In this document: piece by piece, positions 29,038-37,450 of the stretch | How positions within the stretch are numbered: position 1 is the first letter of the stretch | Layout of the letters: each line of letters opens with the position of its first letter | Assembly: GCA_023382715.1 (NCBI GenBank) | Contig: JAHDWP010000007.1 | Location: 1-64,000 of the forward strand | Origin: Anaerolineae bacterium | GTDB taxonomy: Bacteria > Chloroflexota > Anaerolineae > Aggregatilineales > Aggregatilineaceae | Direction of reading: 5' to 3' | DNA length: 64,000 nucleotides | Program-made: the position numbers and the translations under genes | The notes under the pieces: model-generated | Told to the model about the DNA's origin: nothing | Seen by the model: the letters and a program-made list of their open reading frames with translations, nothing else | Database searches by the model: none

Positions 29038-29319
29038 ATGACTAAGCGGACCTATGTGAAACCCGAGTGGCACGCGATGGGGATGCCGATTGCCGCGGCG
29101 GCGTGCCAGAGGGGATTCGAGGATGTGGGGACGATGGGGTATTGCCAACCTGGAGGTATTGCTGCTGGAGCTTGTAATGGAGGATCGGGTGTCTTTGGCA
29201 CAGCTTGCACGGACGGTGGGGCGGTAACGGATCCTGGTGGTGCCTTCTATTGTTACACTGGGGGAAGCCCGAAAGACGTGAGCAATAACTGTACGACTGG
29301 TGGTGTAGCCGTCGGATAG
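29038..29319 (+). CDS. Candidate RiPP precursor peptide (Gly-rich, six Cys)
   Basis: This 93-residue peptide has a strong ribosome site (GGGGGAGGAG). The N-terminal part (MTKRTYVKPEWHAMGMPIAA) looks like a leader of the Y-x-K-P-E type that PqqD-like domains bind. The rest is a low-complexity core rich in Gly, Ala, Thr and Ser, with six Cys at 23, 36, 46, 57, 72 and 85 spaced 10-15 residues apart. Many Cys are followed by T, N or Q and a Gly pair. It lies just after the second PqqD-like gene and before the HprK-like gene, the usual place for a precursor. Sulfur-to-carbon links by the SPASM enzymes are one possibility. No homologue is recognised. Confidence 0.7.
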   Translation: MTKRTYVKPEWHAMGMPIAAAACQRGFEDVGTMGYCQPGGIAAGACNGGSGVFGTACTDGGAVTDPGGAFYCYTGGSPKDVSNNCTTGGVAVG

Positions 29320-29507
29320 TAAGAGATCATTGGGGAACTTGTGCGCCTGCCCTTGTCTCCCACCGCTAGCCCTTCCCCCACGAGGGGGAAGGGCGAAAAG
29401 TGCATACGCCAGGTCTCTTCTGCCTTGTGAAGGAAAGGTTTCGGGAGGGAGAACGATTTCTCAAAAGCCCTCTGATTTCTGGTGATAGGTTCTTGTGATT
29501 AGCTGCC

Positions 29508-30395
29508 ATGTCCTTTGTTAACCTCCAGTACCAAATCGGTCATACAGCAATAGAAATAATCACCACGGGTGTTTCTCATTATCATCCCAACCACGTATTT
29601 AACGACGATCTTTCAAGTAAATTTTTGAAAAATACTATCGACATCGATTATACAGTTACTCTCGAAATTCATGCTCTGCCTGTTGATTTTGGAATAGACT
29701 TGGAGAAACTTATATTATGCCATAATTTAGACGATGGCCGCTGGATATATTTATCATTTGATAAATGGATTGCCCTTTTTAATGAGCAGGAATCGCGATT
29801 TGTTCTCTTCTTAAGAAATTTTCGTGTCTTCTCTGAGGCGTATAAGAGTACATTATCATTTCTTTTTAAATACTTTACCAAAGATATTGGGACCTTCTTC
29901 CATAGTGCGGGGATACAGATCGCAGATCACAACTATATTTTTCTAGCCCCCAGTGGTACAGGGAAGACGACTTTATCCCTACGCGCGCAGAAGGGCGGGC
30001 TTCCGGTTCTTTCCGACGAGATGGTTTTTGTCTCAAAGAATGGGGGTTGTTTTGTGGCCTATTCCTCTCCATTTGGGCGCATAACTGACGGTCCGCTGGA
30101 AGCTCCGTTAGGTGGCATCTTCTTTCTCAAGCAGGGGACAGCAGCCAGGTTCTCGCGTATCAATTCTTCACAGGCCCTCGCGCGAGCGTGGCAAGATAGT
30201 TATTACCGGGACACGGTTCTTGATTTCTCCGACCAAAAACTGCGCTTCAAGAATCGTATTGTAACGCCGGCAGAACGGCTTAAAATCTTCGATCTCTGGC
30301 ATGAACTTTTCTCAACCGTCCCGTGTTTTGAGATGGAATTCCCCATTGATTTCGACGATTGGCACAAGCTGGCTGAGCTTGTCGAGAACGCTTGA
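29508..30395 (+). CDS. HprK-like P-loop protein of RiPP cassettes (possible ScmC-like)
   Basis: The 295-residue protein resembles HPr kinase-like proteins found in many RiPP clusters. The P-loop is APSGTGKTT (147-155), preceded by FFHSAGI (130-136) and followed by VLSDEMVFV (167-175), matching the HprK core without the N-terminal domain of true HprK. Its role in RiPP pathways is unproven; phosphorylation of the peptide is one idea. The gene is strikingly AT-rich (the line 29581-29640 has 19 G/C in 60) against high-GC surroundings, and its codons differ accordingly, so recent transfer is likely. Confidence 0.78.
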   Translation: MSFVNLQYQIGHTAIEIITTGVSHYHPNHVFNDDLSSKFLKNTIDIDYTVTLEIHALPVDFGIDLEKLILCHNLDDGRWIYLSFDKWIALFNEQESRFVLFLRNFRVFSEAYKSTLSFLFKYFTKDIGTFFHSAGIQIADHNYIFLAPSGTGKTTLSLRAQKGGLPVLSDEMVFVSKNGGCFVAYSSPFGRITDGPLEAPLGGIFFLKQGTAARFSRINSSQALARAWQDSYYRDTVLDFSDQKLRFKNRIVTPAERLKIFDLWHELFSTVPCFEMEFPIDFDDWHKLAELVENA

Positions 30396-30398
30396 TTT

Positions 30399-31580
30399 GT
30401 GAACCACCAACAGCAGTCCCTTCTCGCAGCCTGTTTAATCAACGAACAGAGATACGAAGAAGAGTCTCCCGTAGCTCCTCTAGAAGCGCTGATTAGTACG
30501 GCCATTCGGTATAACCTCGCCCCGCTGCTCCTCTGGACGCTCAAGGGGCGCGCCGAACCCCTCGACCCGGCCCTGGCCGCGCAGCTTGGCCCCCTGCAGG
30601 CGCAGGCTCGCCAGGTCGCCGCGCGCTACGTCCACCTCAAGGCCGCGCGGGCGCACGTGGACGCGACGCTGGCCGCCGCCGGCATCCCCGCCCTGTGGCT
30701 GAAGGGCGCGGCCCTGGCCGAGACGGTCTACCCGCAGCCCGTCCTGCGCCCGATGGGCGACCTCGACGTGCTGGTGCCCTTCGCGCGGCGCGCCGAGGCC
30801 CTGGCCGCGCTCAAGGCAGCGGGCTGCGCTGACGAGCCGCGCGGTCCACTCGCCGCGCAGGTGGCCCCTTTCCTGCCGCCGGACGAGACGCACCACCATT
30901 ACAACCTGGTCAGCGGGCCGGGCGGCGTGCGCGTGGAGCTGCATTTCCGCGTGGCGCGGGCGATCCTGCCCGACCTGGCCGCGCTCGACTGGTTCTGGTC
31001 GCAGACGATGGAGGCGGCGGATCGGGCGGGCAGGCTGCTCGGCTTCCGCACGCTGCGGCCAGAGGCGCACCTGCTCTACCTGTGCGCGCATGCCCTGCTG
31101 CAGCACGGAGAGGCGCAGATTGGCCTGCTGCACTTCTACGACCTGCACCTGCTGGCCACCGTCTACGACCTGGACTGGACGCTGATCGTCGAGCGGGCGG
31201 TGGCGCTGCGCTGGACGTACCCGGTTGAGCGGGCGCTGACGCTGACGGCGGAGTACTTCAGCACGCCGGTGCCCGCCTGGGTGCCGGAGCAGTTGCGGGC
31301 GCGCCGGCCCGCCGGTGAGGACGTGGGCATCGTCGAGCAGATCGGCGCGGGCGATACACGCTGGGCGCAGACGGTGCGCGGGCTGCGCCGCCTGACACCG
31401 CGCCAGCGGGTCGCGCTGGTGTGGCGGATCGTTTTTCCGCCGCGCGCTTACCTGCGCATGCGCTACCGGGTGCGGCCCGGCGTGCCGCTGCTGCTCTACT
31501 ACCCGTACCGCTGGTGGGATCAGGCGCGGGGCGTCGGGCGGGGAGTGCGGCGCTGGGCAGCGCTGCGGGCGAGGAAGTAG
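30399..31580 (+). CDS. Nucleotidyltransferase-fold protein (NTP_transf_5 type)
   Basis: The GTG start lies three bases after the HprK-like stop. The 393-residue protein has the signature IPALWLKGAALAETVYPQPVLRPMGDLDVLVP (96-127), with the G-D-L-D acidic pair at 121 and 123, and ETHHHYNLVSGPGGVRVELHFRV later. This family often accompanies HprK-like and PqqD-like genes in RiPP clusters; its activity is not established. The first 40 codons are of low or mixed GC, like the upstream gene, while from about 30520 the gene takes on the high-GC style of the chromosome. Confidence 0.8.
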   Translation: MNHQQQSLLAACLINEQRYEEESPVAPLEALISTAIRYNLAPLLLWTLKGRAEPLDPALAAQLGPLQAQARQVAARYVHLKAARAHVDATLAAAGIPALWLKGAALAETVYPQPVLRPMGDLDVLVPFARRAEALAALKAAGCADEPRGPLAAQVAPFLPPDETHHHYNLVSGPGGVRVELHFRVARAILPDLAALDWFWSQTMEAADRAGRLLGFRTLRPEAHLLYLCAHALLQHGEAQIGLLHFYDLHLLATVYDLDWTLIVERAVALRWTYPVERALTLTAEYFSTPVPAWVPEQLRARRPAGEDVGIVEQIGAGDTRWAQTVRGLRRLTPRQRVALVWRIVFPPRAYLRMRYRVRPGVPLLLYYPYRWWDQARGVGRGVRRWAALRARK

Positions 31581-31927
31581 CCGGTTTCCGAAGCGGGCAT
31601 GGTGGCGCCCGTTGACCCACTGCCCAGCGTGACGCGCCGCTGTCAGCCTTTGCACGCACCCCAGTATCAATTCAGCAGTTGACGGAAGGAATTTTCCGAG
31701 TTACTCTTCGGGGACGAGTTCACTCCTGTATCCTACGCTTCGCACGAAAACCATCTTAACTCGTTGTTAAGTGCTATCGGGCGCGGGATCAAGACTGCGG
31801 CAGCTCTCTCTGTAAGAAGATTGTGCGAAATGATGGGAGCCGTATGCTGACCTGGCAATCCGGGCGAGCCAGCATAGGCTGAATCTTCGATGGCGAGAGC
31901 GGTGCCATCTGCTGGGGTGGAGGAAGC
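31581..31927 (+). other. Structured leader before the NusG-like gene, with a solo MITE end
   Basis: A single right end of the MITE family (GCTGTCAGCCTTTGCACGCACCC) lies at about 31639-31661. The following 260 bases are less GC-rich and contain hairpins: CTTAAC-loop-GTTAAG (31755-31771) and TATGCTG/CAGCATA (31843-31876), with an alternative CTGGC/GCCAG pairing. No gene is seen. Such a leader would fit a regulated antitermination gene. Confidence 0.4.
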
Positions 31928-32443
31928 GTGAGCACTGCATCCTGGTACGTCATTCACAGCAAGCCCCGCAAAGAGAACCAGGTCAACGCCTATTTGCGGG
32001 CGCAGGGCCTGGAGACGTTCTACCCCACGCTGCACGTGCAGCCGGTCAATCCGCGCGCGTCCAGGATCCGCCCCTACTTCCCGCGCTACCTGTTTGTGCA
32101 CGCCGACCTGGACGCAGTGGGCGTTTCGGTGTTACAGTGGGTGCCGGGGGCGATCGGGCTGGTGTCGTTTGGTGGGCAGCCCGTGCCGGTGCCCGCGCAC
32201 GCCGTGCACGAGCTGAAGCGCCGCGTCGCCGAGATTCGCGCGGCGGGCGGGCTGGTGCTCGACGGGTTGCAGCCGGGTGACGCGGTGCGCATCACGCAGG
32301 GGCCGTTCGCCGGCTACGAGGCGATCTTCGATGCGCGGCTCAGCGGGGCGGAGCGGGTGCAGGTGCTGCTGACGATGCTGGGCCGGCTGGTGAAGGTGCA
32401 GGTTAACGCGGGGGCGATTGAGAAGCGGCGCGGGCGCGGGTAG
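31928..32443 (+). CDS. NusG-family transcription antitermination paralogue (RfaH/LoaP type)
   Basis: The 171-residue protein starts at GTG with GGAGG upstream. The NGN domain opens with WYVIHSKPRKENQVNAYLRAQGLETFYP and contains RPYFPRYLFVHADL; a KOW segment follows (GDAVRITQGPFAGYEAIFDA). The ending is short and basic. Specialised paralogues of this kind help polymerase read long biosynthetic operons and usually sit at the operon start. Here it is the last gene of the + strand block, with a convergent gene downstream, so its target is unclear. Confidence 0.85.
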   Translation: MSTASWYVIHSKPRKENQVNAYLRAQGLETFYPTLHVQPVNPRASRIRPYFPRYLFVHADLDAVGVSVLQWVPGAIGLVSFGGQPVPVPAHAVHELKRRVAEIRAAGGLVLDGLQPGDAVRITQGPFAGYEAIFDARLSGAERVQVLLTMLGRLVKVQVNAGAIEKRRGRG

Positions 32444-32613
32444 GGGGTGCGCCCCCGAAGATCCGCGCTACGTCGCCCTCTGCATGTCGGAGCAGCGCCG
32501 TGTGCTCGATCTGATCATCCTGCGCACGCTTCTCGCCCTTTTCCGCTGACACCCCTCTCGTACAGACACAATCGCCGATCGCCGAAAGCTGATCGCTGAT
32601 CACCACCCGCCCC

Positions 32614-33864
32614 TCACGCAGTGGGCGAAGACGCGCGCGGGGCAGGGGTCGTCAGCGGCAGCCAGCGCCCCACCACGAAAGCCATCACCAGGAAGATGAG
32701 ACCCCCACTGATGTAGATGCTGCGCAGGCCGAAGACCATGGCCAGCCCCGCGCCGATCATCGGCGCGGCGGCGCGCCCGGCGGAGATGATCGCCGCTTCC
32801 AACCCGTAGACGGACCCTTCTTCGCCCGGATCGGTGTGCGTGGCCAGCAACGCGCTGAGCGTGGGCAGAAGTCCGCCCGCCGCCGCGCCTGTGGCCGTGA
32901 AGAGGATGGCCATCTGCCAGACGGACGTGACCAGCCCTAGCGGGATGTAGAACAGCCCGGCGATGATGGCGATGGTGACCAGGAGACGGCGGTGACCCAG
33001 ACGGTCGCCAAGCTGCCCCAGGTAGATCGCCCCGATGGTGCCTGCCGCCCCGGAAAGCGCCAGCAGTGCCCCGGTGATAGTCGCCGTCTGACCTTCGTCC
33101 CCCAGCAGCTCCAGGACGAACAGCGCGGTGAATGGCTCGATCATCGAGCGGGACAGCGTGGTCAGAAGGCGCGCCAGGAAAGTCAACCGCACTGCCTGCA
33201 CGCTGAGCACGTGCGCCCAGGCTGCCAGGAAGCTGTGGTGCCCATCCGCAGAGCGTGGAACCGGCTCGAAATGCTCGTGAACGCCCCACGAAGCCAGCCC
33301 GCCGGCCAGGGCCAGTAGCGCAGCGGTGGCGACGAACGACGTGCGGAAGCTGAAGGTATCGGCCACGTACCCGCCGAATAGCGGCCCCGCCGAGACGCCG
33401 CCCCACAGCCCGACCTGCAGCAGGCCGAGCGCATAGCCCATCCGCTCGCGCGGGACGCTGGCCGCGACCAGCGCGGTCAGCGCGGAGAACACCCCCGTGA
33501 CCAGCCCCTGAACGGTGCGCAGGACGACCAACTGTTCCGCCGAGGTGACGAAGCCCATCAGCAAAATGACGAGCGCGCCGCCCCAGGTTGCGCGCAGCAC
33601 CATCATCTTGCGCCCGTGCCGGTCGGCCAGCGCACCCCAGACGGGCGCGGCGATCATCATGGCGAAGGCCTGCGCCGAGAAAACGAGACCGGCCATCAGC
33701 TCGATGTTCAGGCCGGTGGTGGAGCCTAATTCCTCCACGTAGAGCGGCAGGAAGGTAAAGATGCTCGACATGCCGACCGCGGAGACGAATTGCACGAACG
33801 CCAGGACATACAGCGTGCGCTTCCAGGCGTGTTGGTCGTCCATGATCTCCTCAGACTCGCGCAT
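32614..33864 (-). CDS. Major facilitator superfamily transporter
   Basis: The 416-residue protein has about 12 membrane helices. The MFS signature between helices 2 and 3 is seen as GALADRHGRKMMVLRATWGGA. The start at 33864 has GAGGG upstream; a second ATG at 33843 is also possible. The second half repeats the pattern with GQLGDRLGHRRLLVTIAII. It resembles drug-efflux members, but the substrate cannot be told. It is transcribed away from the polysaccharide operon and separated from it by a MITE-like element. Confidence 0.88.
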   Translation of the reverse strand: MRESEEIMDDQHAWKRTLYVLAFVQFVSAVGMSSIFTFLPLYVEELGSTTGLNIELMAGLVFSAQAFAMMIAAPVWGALADRHGRKMMVLRATWGGALVILLMGFVTSAEQLVVLRTVQGLVTGVFSALTALVAASVPRERMGYALGLLQVGLWGGVSAGPLFGGYVADTFSFRTSFVATAALLALAGGLASWGVHEHFEPVPRSADGHHSFLAAWAHVLSVQAVRLTFLARLLTTLSRSMIEPFTALFVLELLGDEGQTATITGALLALSGAAGTIGAIYLGQLGDRLGHRRLLVTIAIIAGLFYIPLGLVTSVWQMAILFTATGAAAGGLLPTLSALLATHTDPGEEGSVYGLEAAIISAGRAAAPMIGAGLAMVFGLRSIYISGGLIFLVMAFVVGRWLPLTTPAPRASSPTA

Positions 33865-33940
33865 GGCGGCACCCTCGCGCCGCTCTCGATAGAGGGATGA
33901 TAACGCCGCGTGAAAGGGCACACAAGGCCGCGCGGCGGCA

Positions 33941-34091
33941 GGGTGCGTGCAAAGGTTGACAGCGACTCGCCGGGCGCCGGACTGTGACCCCACCCCCCAG
34001 CCGCGCTGCGCGTCAGCGCCGCGCGGGGGTGAGGTCAGCCAGGGCGCAGCAGAGCAGCGCCCCTACCGCCTGACAGATTTTGCACGCACCC
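33941..34091. mobile_element. MITE-like element, copy with shortened hairpin
   Basis: The ends GGGTGCGTGCAAAGGTTGACAG and CTGACAGATTTTGCACGCACCC are inverted. The flanking octamers CGGCGGCA (33933-33940) and TGACGGCA (34092-34099) match at six of eight positions. The inner hairpin is shorter than in other copies. A further GACTCGCTGACAACCT fragment lies at about 34167. Confidence 0.65.
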
Positions 34092-34189
34092 TGACGGCAG
34101 GAGCGGAAACGCGCTCAACAGGTCGCAGTCAGGTCGGGGGGAGGGGTTCGGTGCTCCCGCGCCAAGAGACTCGCTGACAACCTCTGCTC

Positions 34190-35269
34190 TCACTGCCTCT
34201 GCCCGGCGGCTTCGTAGGCGGCGATCTCCCCTTCCAGCGCCGGGGGGAACAGTGTGCGCCGGAAGAGGGCGATCACCACCAGGCCGAGCAGCACGCCCAC
34301 CCACAGTTGGAACAGGGCGATGAGGAAGGTGGCCGTGCCCGCGTCCGGCTTGGACAGGGCGAGGATGGCCGTCAGCAGGGGGCCGATGGTCAGCTCGCGC
34401 CCGCCCGCGCCGCCCGGCAACGCCGACAGCGAGGCGACGATCACCGAGAAGCTGAGGATGAACGTCGCCTGGGCGAAAAGCGTCCACGACGGCTCCAGGC
34501 CCAGCCCGATCAGCAGCAGGGTGAAGCCGAGGCTATCCGTTGTGTAGGCGGCCAGTCCGACCAGCGTCATCGGGACGAGGTGGCGCAGCTTGATCAGGTC
34601 GTAGCTGGACTCGTACAGGGTGCGCAGCACGCCGTGCGCGCGCCGCACGCCCGGCCCGCGCGCGACCAGGCGCAGCGCCCAGTCGGCCAGCGCGCGGCTC
34701 TGGATCAGCACCATGCCCGCGCCCAGCGCCAGCGACACGCCGATCAGCACCGCGCGCACCGTCCCCAGCGGCACGCCCGCCACATCCACCGCGCTGCCGG
34801 CGGCGAGCATGGCGACCGTCGTCAGCGGGATCACGGCCAGGCCGTCCACCAGCCGCTCCAGAAAGACGACCGGCGCCGCCCGCGAGAATTCCACGCCGCT
34901 CAGATTTTTGAGCACCAGCGCCTTGAGCACTTCGGCCAGCTTGCCGGGGCTGATCGAAAGGGCCAGCCCGGCCAGCCACAGCACGGCGCTGTCGCGCTCG
35001 CGGACGGCAGGCGCGGCGGGGTTGGGCGGGGGCGGGGCGGGCAGCCCGCGCACGGTTCGCACGCCGATCACGCCCAGGAAGTAGCGCCATTCGAAGTAGC
35101 GCAGCGCCCAGTTGATGCACTTGAGCGACAGCACGGGGACGAGCAGCCACAGCGGAAAGTCGCGCAGATTCTCGGCCAGCGCGCCCGCGCCGGTGATGGC
35201 GACGACCGCGATGAGCACGGCGGTGATGAACAGCAGCCCGGCGAGGACCTGGCGACGATAGCGGCGCAT
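34190..35269 (-). CDS. LPG-synthase-TM (UPF0104) family membrane protein
   Basis: The 359-residue protein has about eight hydrophobic segments and the SISPGKLAEVLKALVLKNLSG and LSALPGGAGGRELTIGP motifs typical of the flippase-like half of lysylphosphatidylglycerol synthase (PF03706). Proteins with only this part are common in envelope sugar operons. It is the last gene of a five-gene minus-strand operon and begins nine bases after the preceding gene. Function in lipid or glycolipid flipping is inferred. Confidence 0.78.
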   Translation of the reverse strand: MRRYRRQVLAGLLFITAVLIAVVAITGAGALAENLRDFPLWLLVPVLSLKCINWALRYFEWRYFLGVIGVRTVRGLPAPPPPNPAAPAVRERDSAVLWLAGLALSISPGKLAEVLKALVLKNLSGVEFSRAAPVVFLERLVDGLAVIPLTTVAMLAAGSAVDVAGVPLGTVRAVLIGVSLALGAGMVLIQSRALADWALRLVARGPGVRRAHGVLRTLYESSYDLIKLRHLVPMTLVGLAAYTTDSLGFTLLLIGLGLEPSWTLFAQATFILSFSVIVASLSALPGGAGGRELTIGPLLTAILALSKPDAGTATFLIALFQLWVGVLLGLVVIALFRRTLFPPALEGEIAAYEAAGQRQ

Positions 35270-35278
35270 GGGACGACC

Positions 35279-36178
35279 TCAGCGCAGCGCGGTTTCCGGC
35301 TCGGCGACGTTCGCCGGCGGCGCGGGCAGCGGCGTGGCGATGACCGTCTTGGCGAGGATGCCCAGGACCAGCTCGGTCGCCACCCACGCAAAGCGATGCA
35401 CTGCCGCGTAGACCAGGGCGTCGGGCGCGGCCAGCAGCGGGACGAGCAGCGCGGTCATGACCGTCTCGCGCACGCCGATTCCGCCCGGCGCGAACACGGC
35501 CACGTAGCCGATCACCCAACTGAGACAGAACGCGCCCAACGCCAGCGCGCCGGATCGCCACCCGCTGACGGCGGGTAGGATGATCCACAGGCTGATCCCC
35601 ACCAGCGCCCAGATCGCCGCCTGAAGCATCAGCCCGCCCAGGGCTGCCCGCCAGCTTCGCTCCCCGCCGAAGCGCAGCCGGATCAGCCACAGCAGCGCCC
35701 ACCACACCGCGATCAGCCCGGCGACGGCAATCCCCGCCCGCGCGCCAGGCAGATAATAGGCGAGAGTCCCGATTAGCCCGGTCAGCGATGCCGAGAGCAC
35801 CAGCCACAGGTTTTCGATGACCATGGCTCGCGTCACGGCGCGCAGCGGCAGACCGTCGGCGTGGTAGAAGCCCGCTCGCCCCACGAAATGCCAGATGCCG
35901 CCCGGCAGATACTTGGCGAGCTGGCTCAGCGTAAACATGGGGAACATACGCCGGTAGCCGATGCGGTGCCCGGCCAGGTTCACCGATCGCTGGGCCATGA
36001 GGATCAGCAGCAGCTTGGAAGCGAACAGGCAGGCGACGGCCAACGCCAGCCGCACCGGAGAGATGGTGCGCAGTTGCGGGCCGATCTCGCCCCAGTGTGT
36101 CCACAGGTAGCGGACGACTGCCCCCGCCACCAGGACGAGCCACAGCCACTTAACGAGGCGCATCAGGCGGGCGGTCAC
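35279..36178 (-). CDS. Second LPG-synthase-TM-like membrane protein
   Basis: The GTG start overlaps the stop of the pyruvyltransferase-like gene as GTGA, so translation is coupled. The 299-residue protein shows LAKYLPGGIWHFVGRAGFYH and YVAVFAPGGIGVRETVMTALL, both typical of the same fold as the next gene, and about eight membrane segments. Two such proteins in tandem may form a pair or act on different lipids. The substrate is unknown. Confidence 0.76.
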   Translation of the reverse strand: MTARLMRLVKWLWLVLVAGAVVRYLWTHWGEIGPQLRTISPVRLALAVACLFASKLLLILMAQRSVNLAGHRIGYRRMFPMFTLSQLAKYLPGGIWHFVGRAGFYHADGLPLRAVTRAMVIENLWLVLSASLTGLIGTLAYYLPGARAGIAVAGLIAVWWALLWLIRLRFGGERSWRAALGGLMLQAAIWALVGISLWIILPAVSGWRSGALALGAFCLSWVIGYVAVFAPGGIGVRETVMTALLVPLLAAPDALVYAAVHRFAWVATELVLGILAKTVIATPLPAPPANVAEPETALR

Positions 36179-37449
36179 GTGAGCAGCGCGTCCAGGCTGG
36201 TGAATTGAGTCGCCGCCGATGCCTGTGCCGGTTTCAGCGCCGCCGCGATCTGCGCGCTGAGCGCGGCGCGTTCGTCCAGCAGGGCGCGCACCAGGGCGGG
36301 GATGTCGGCGAGCGGGTCGGCGAAGTCCACCGCGAAGCGCTCGATGCCGAACTCGGCCAGCACTTCGGCGTATTTGTGGCTCCAGCCGATGACCACTGGC
36401 GGGACGCCCAGCGCCAGTGCCGAGATCATGGCGTGGAAGCGCGAGGTCAGCACGGCGTCGCACCGGGCGAACAAGCGGCGACTGCCCGCCGTGTTGAGGT
36501 CATAGTCCACCACGTCCACTGTCACGCCGAGCGCACCGGGCAGATCGCGGGCCAGGCGCTCGCGCAGGGCGGCGATGGCCGGCAGGTCGTTGTTGGCCGA
36601 AGACTCCGATCCCTGACGGGTGGCGTTGGGCACGACGACGAAATGGACGTCCGGCCCGCCCAGATCGCGCACCAGCCGGGCGAAGACGCCCGGATAGTCG
36701 CCGCCCTCTTCGGCGGTCTTGTTATGGACGAGCGAGCTGGGGATCAGCCCGATGATCGTCTGGCCCGCCGCGCGCAGCCCTGCCAGCTTGGCCGCCAGGG
36801 CGTCTACGCGGTCTTCGTTCTCAGCGGTCAGGCTGTATTCCGGTTGGTACAGAAAGGCGATGTCGGCGGCCTGCTCCCACTTGCTGGCGGGCAGGCGCAG
36901 GTCGCGCAGATGCTCAGCAGTCACCGCCCCGCGCGCGTAGATGCGTCGGCAGCGCGGCAGGAACAGGCGCGCGCTCAGGCGGGTCAGCGGATTCTTGAAC
37001 GGGCCGAGCGCCTGGGCCAGCTTGATCACCGGCACGCCGAGCAGCATGGCCGGCCAGATAAGCAGGATGTTGAAGGGCAGGAACTTCTCGCGCCCGTCGG
37101 CGAAGGAGATGCCGCTGACGTCCAGCAGGGCGTCGCAGCGGCGCAGCGCGCGGGCCGGGTGTGGCAGCAGGCGGTCGGGCCAGCGCAGCCGCAGCAGCCC
37201 GGCCAGCCAGATCAGCACGGCGAAGGGGAAGGTGCGCAGCACCAGGTCTTTGGGCCGCGCGCCGATGACGGTGATCCGCGAATCGCGCACCAGGGCGCGA
37301 TCGCGCCTGGGGAAGTAGGAGAAGAGGATGATCCGCGCGTCTGGGCGGCGGGCGCGCACCTGGCCAATGGTTGTGACGAGCATGGCCTCGGCCCCGCGAT
37401 TGCCCCACAGAGTCGCGCCGGTGATGGCGATAGTCGGTTCGCTGCCCAC
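36175..37449 (-). CDS. Polysaccharide pyruvyl transferase family protein
   Basis: The 424-residue protein opens with TGATLWGNRGAEAMLVTTI, the typical start of the pyruvyltransferase fold (PF04230), and has KLAQALGPFKNP and the late motif CDAVLTSRFHAMISALALGVPPVVIGWSHKY. Family members add ketal pyruvate to surface sugars or, in other branches, act as glycosyl- or related transferases. It follows the FrhB-like gene after one base. This fits capsule or cell-wall polymer decoration. Confidence 0.85.
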   Translation of the reverse strand: MGSEPTIAITGATLWGNRGAEAMLVTTIGQVRARRPDARIILFSYFPRRDRALVRDSRITVIGARPKDLVLRTFPFAVLIWLAGLLRLRWPDRLLPHPARALRRCDALLDVSGISFADGREKFLPFNILLIWPAMLLGVPVIKLAQALGPFKNPLTRLSARLFLPRCRRIYARGAVTAEHLRDLRLPASKWEQAADIAFLYQPEYSLTAENEDRVDALAAKLAGLRAAGQTIIGLIPSSLVHNKTAEEGGDYPGVFARLVRDLGGPDVHFVVVPNATRQGSESSANNDLPAIAALRERLARDLPGALGVTVDVVDYDLNTAGSRRLFARCDAVLTSRFHAMISALALGVPPVVIGWSHKYAEVLAEFGIERFAVDFADPLADIPALVRALLDERAALSAQIAAALKPAQASAATQFTSLDALLT

Positions 37450-37450
37450 G

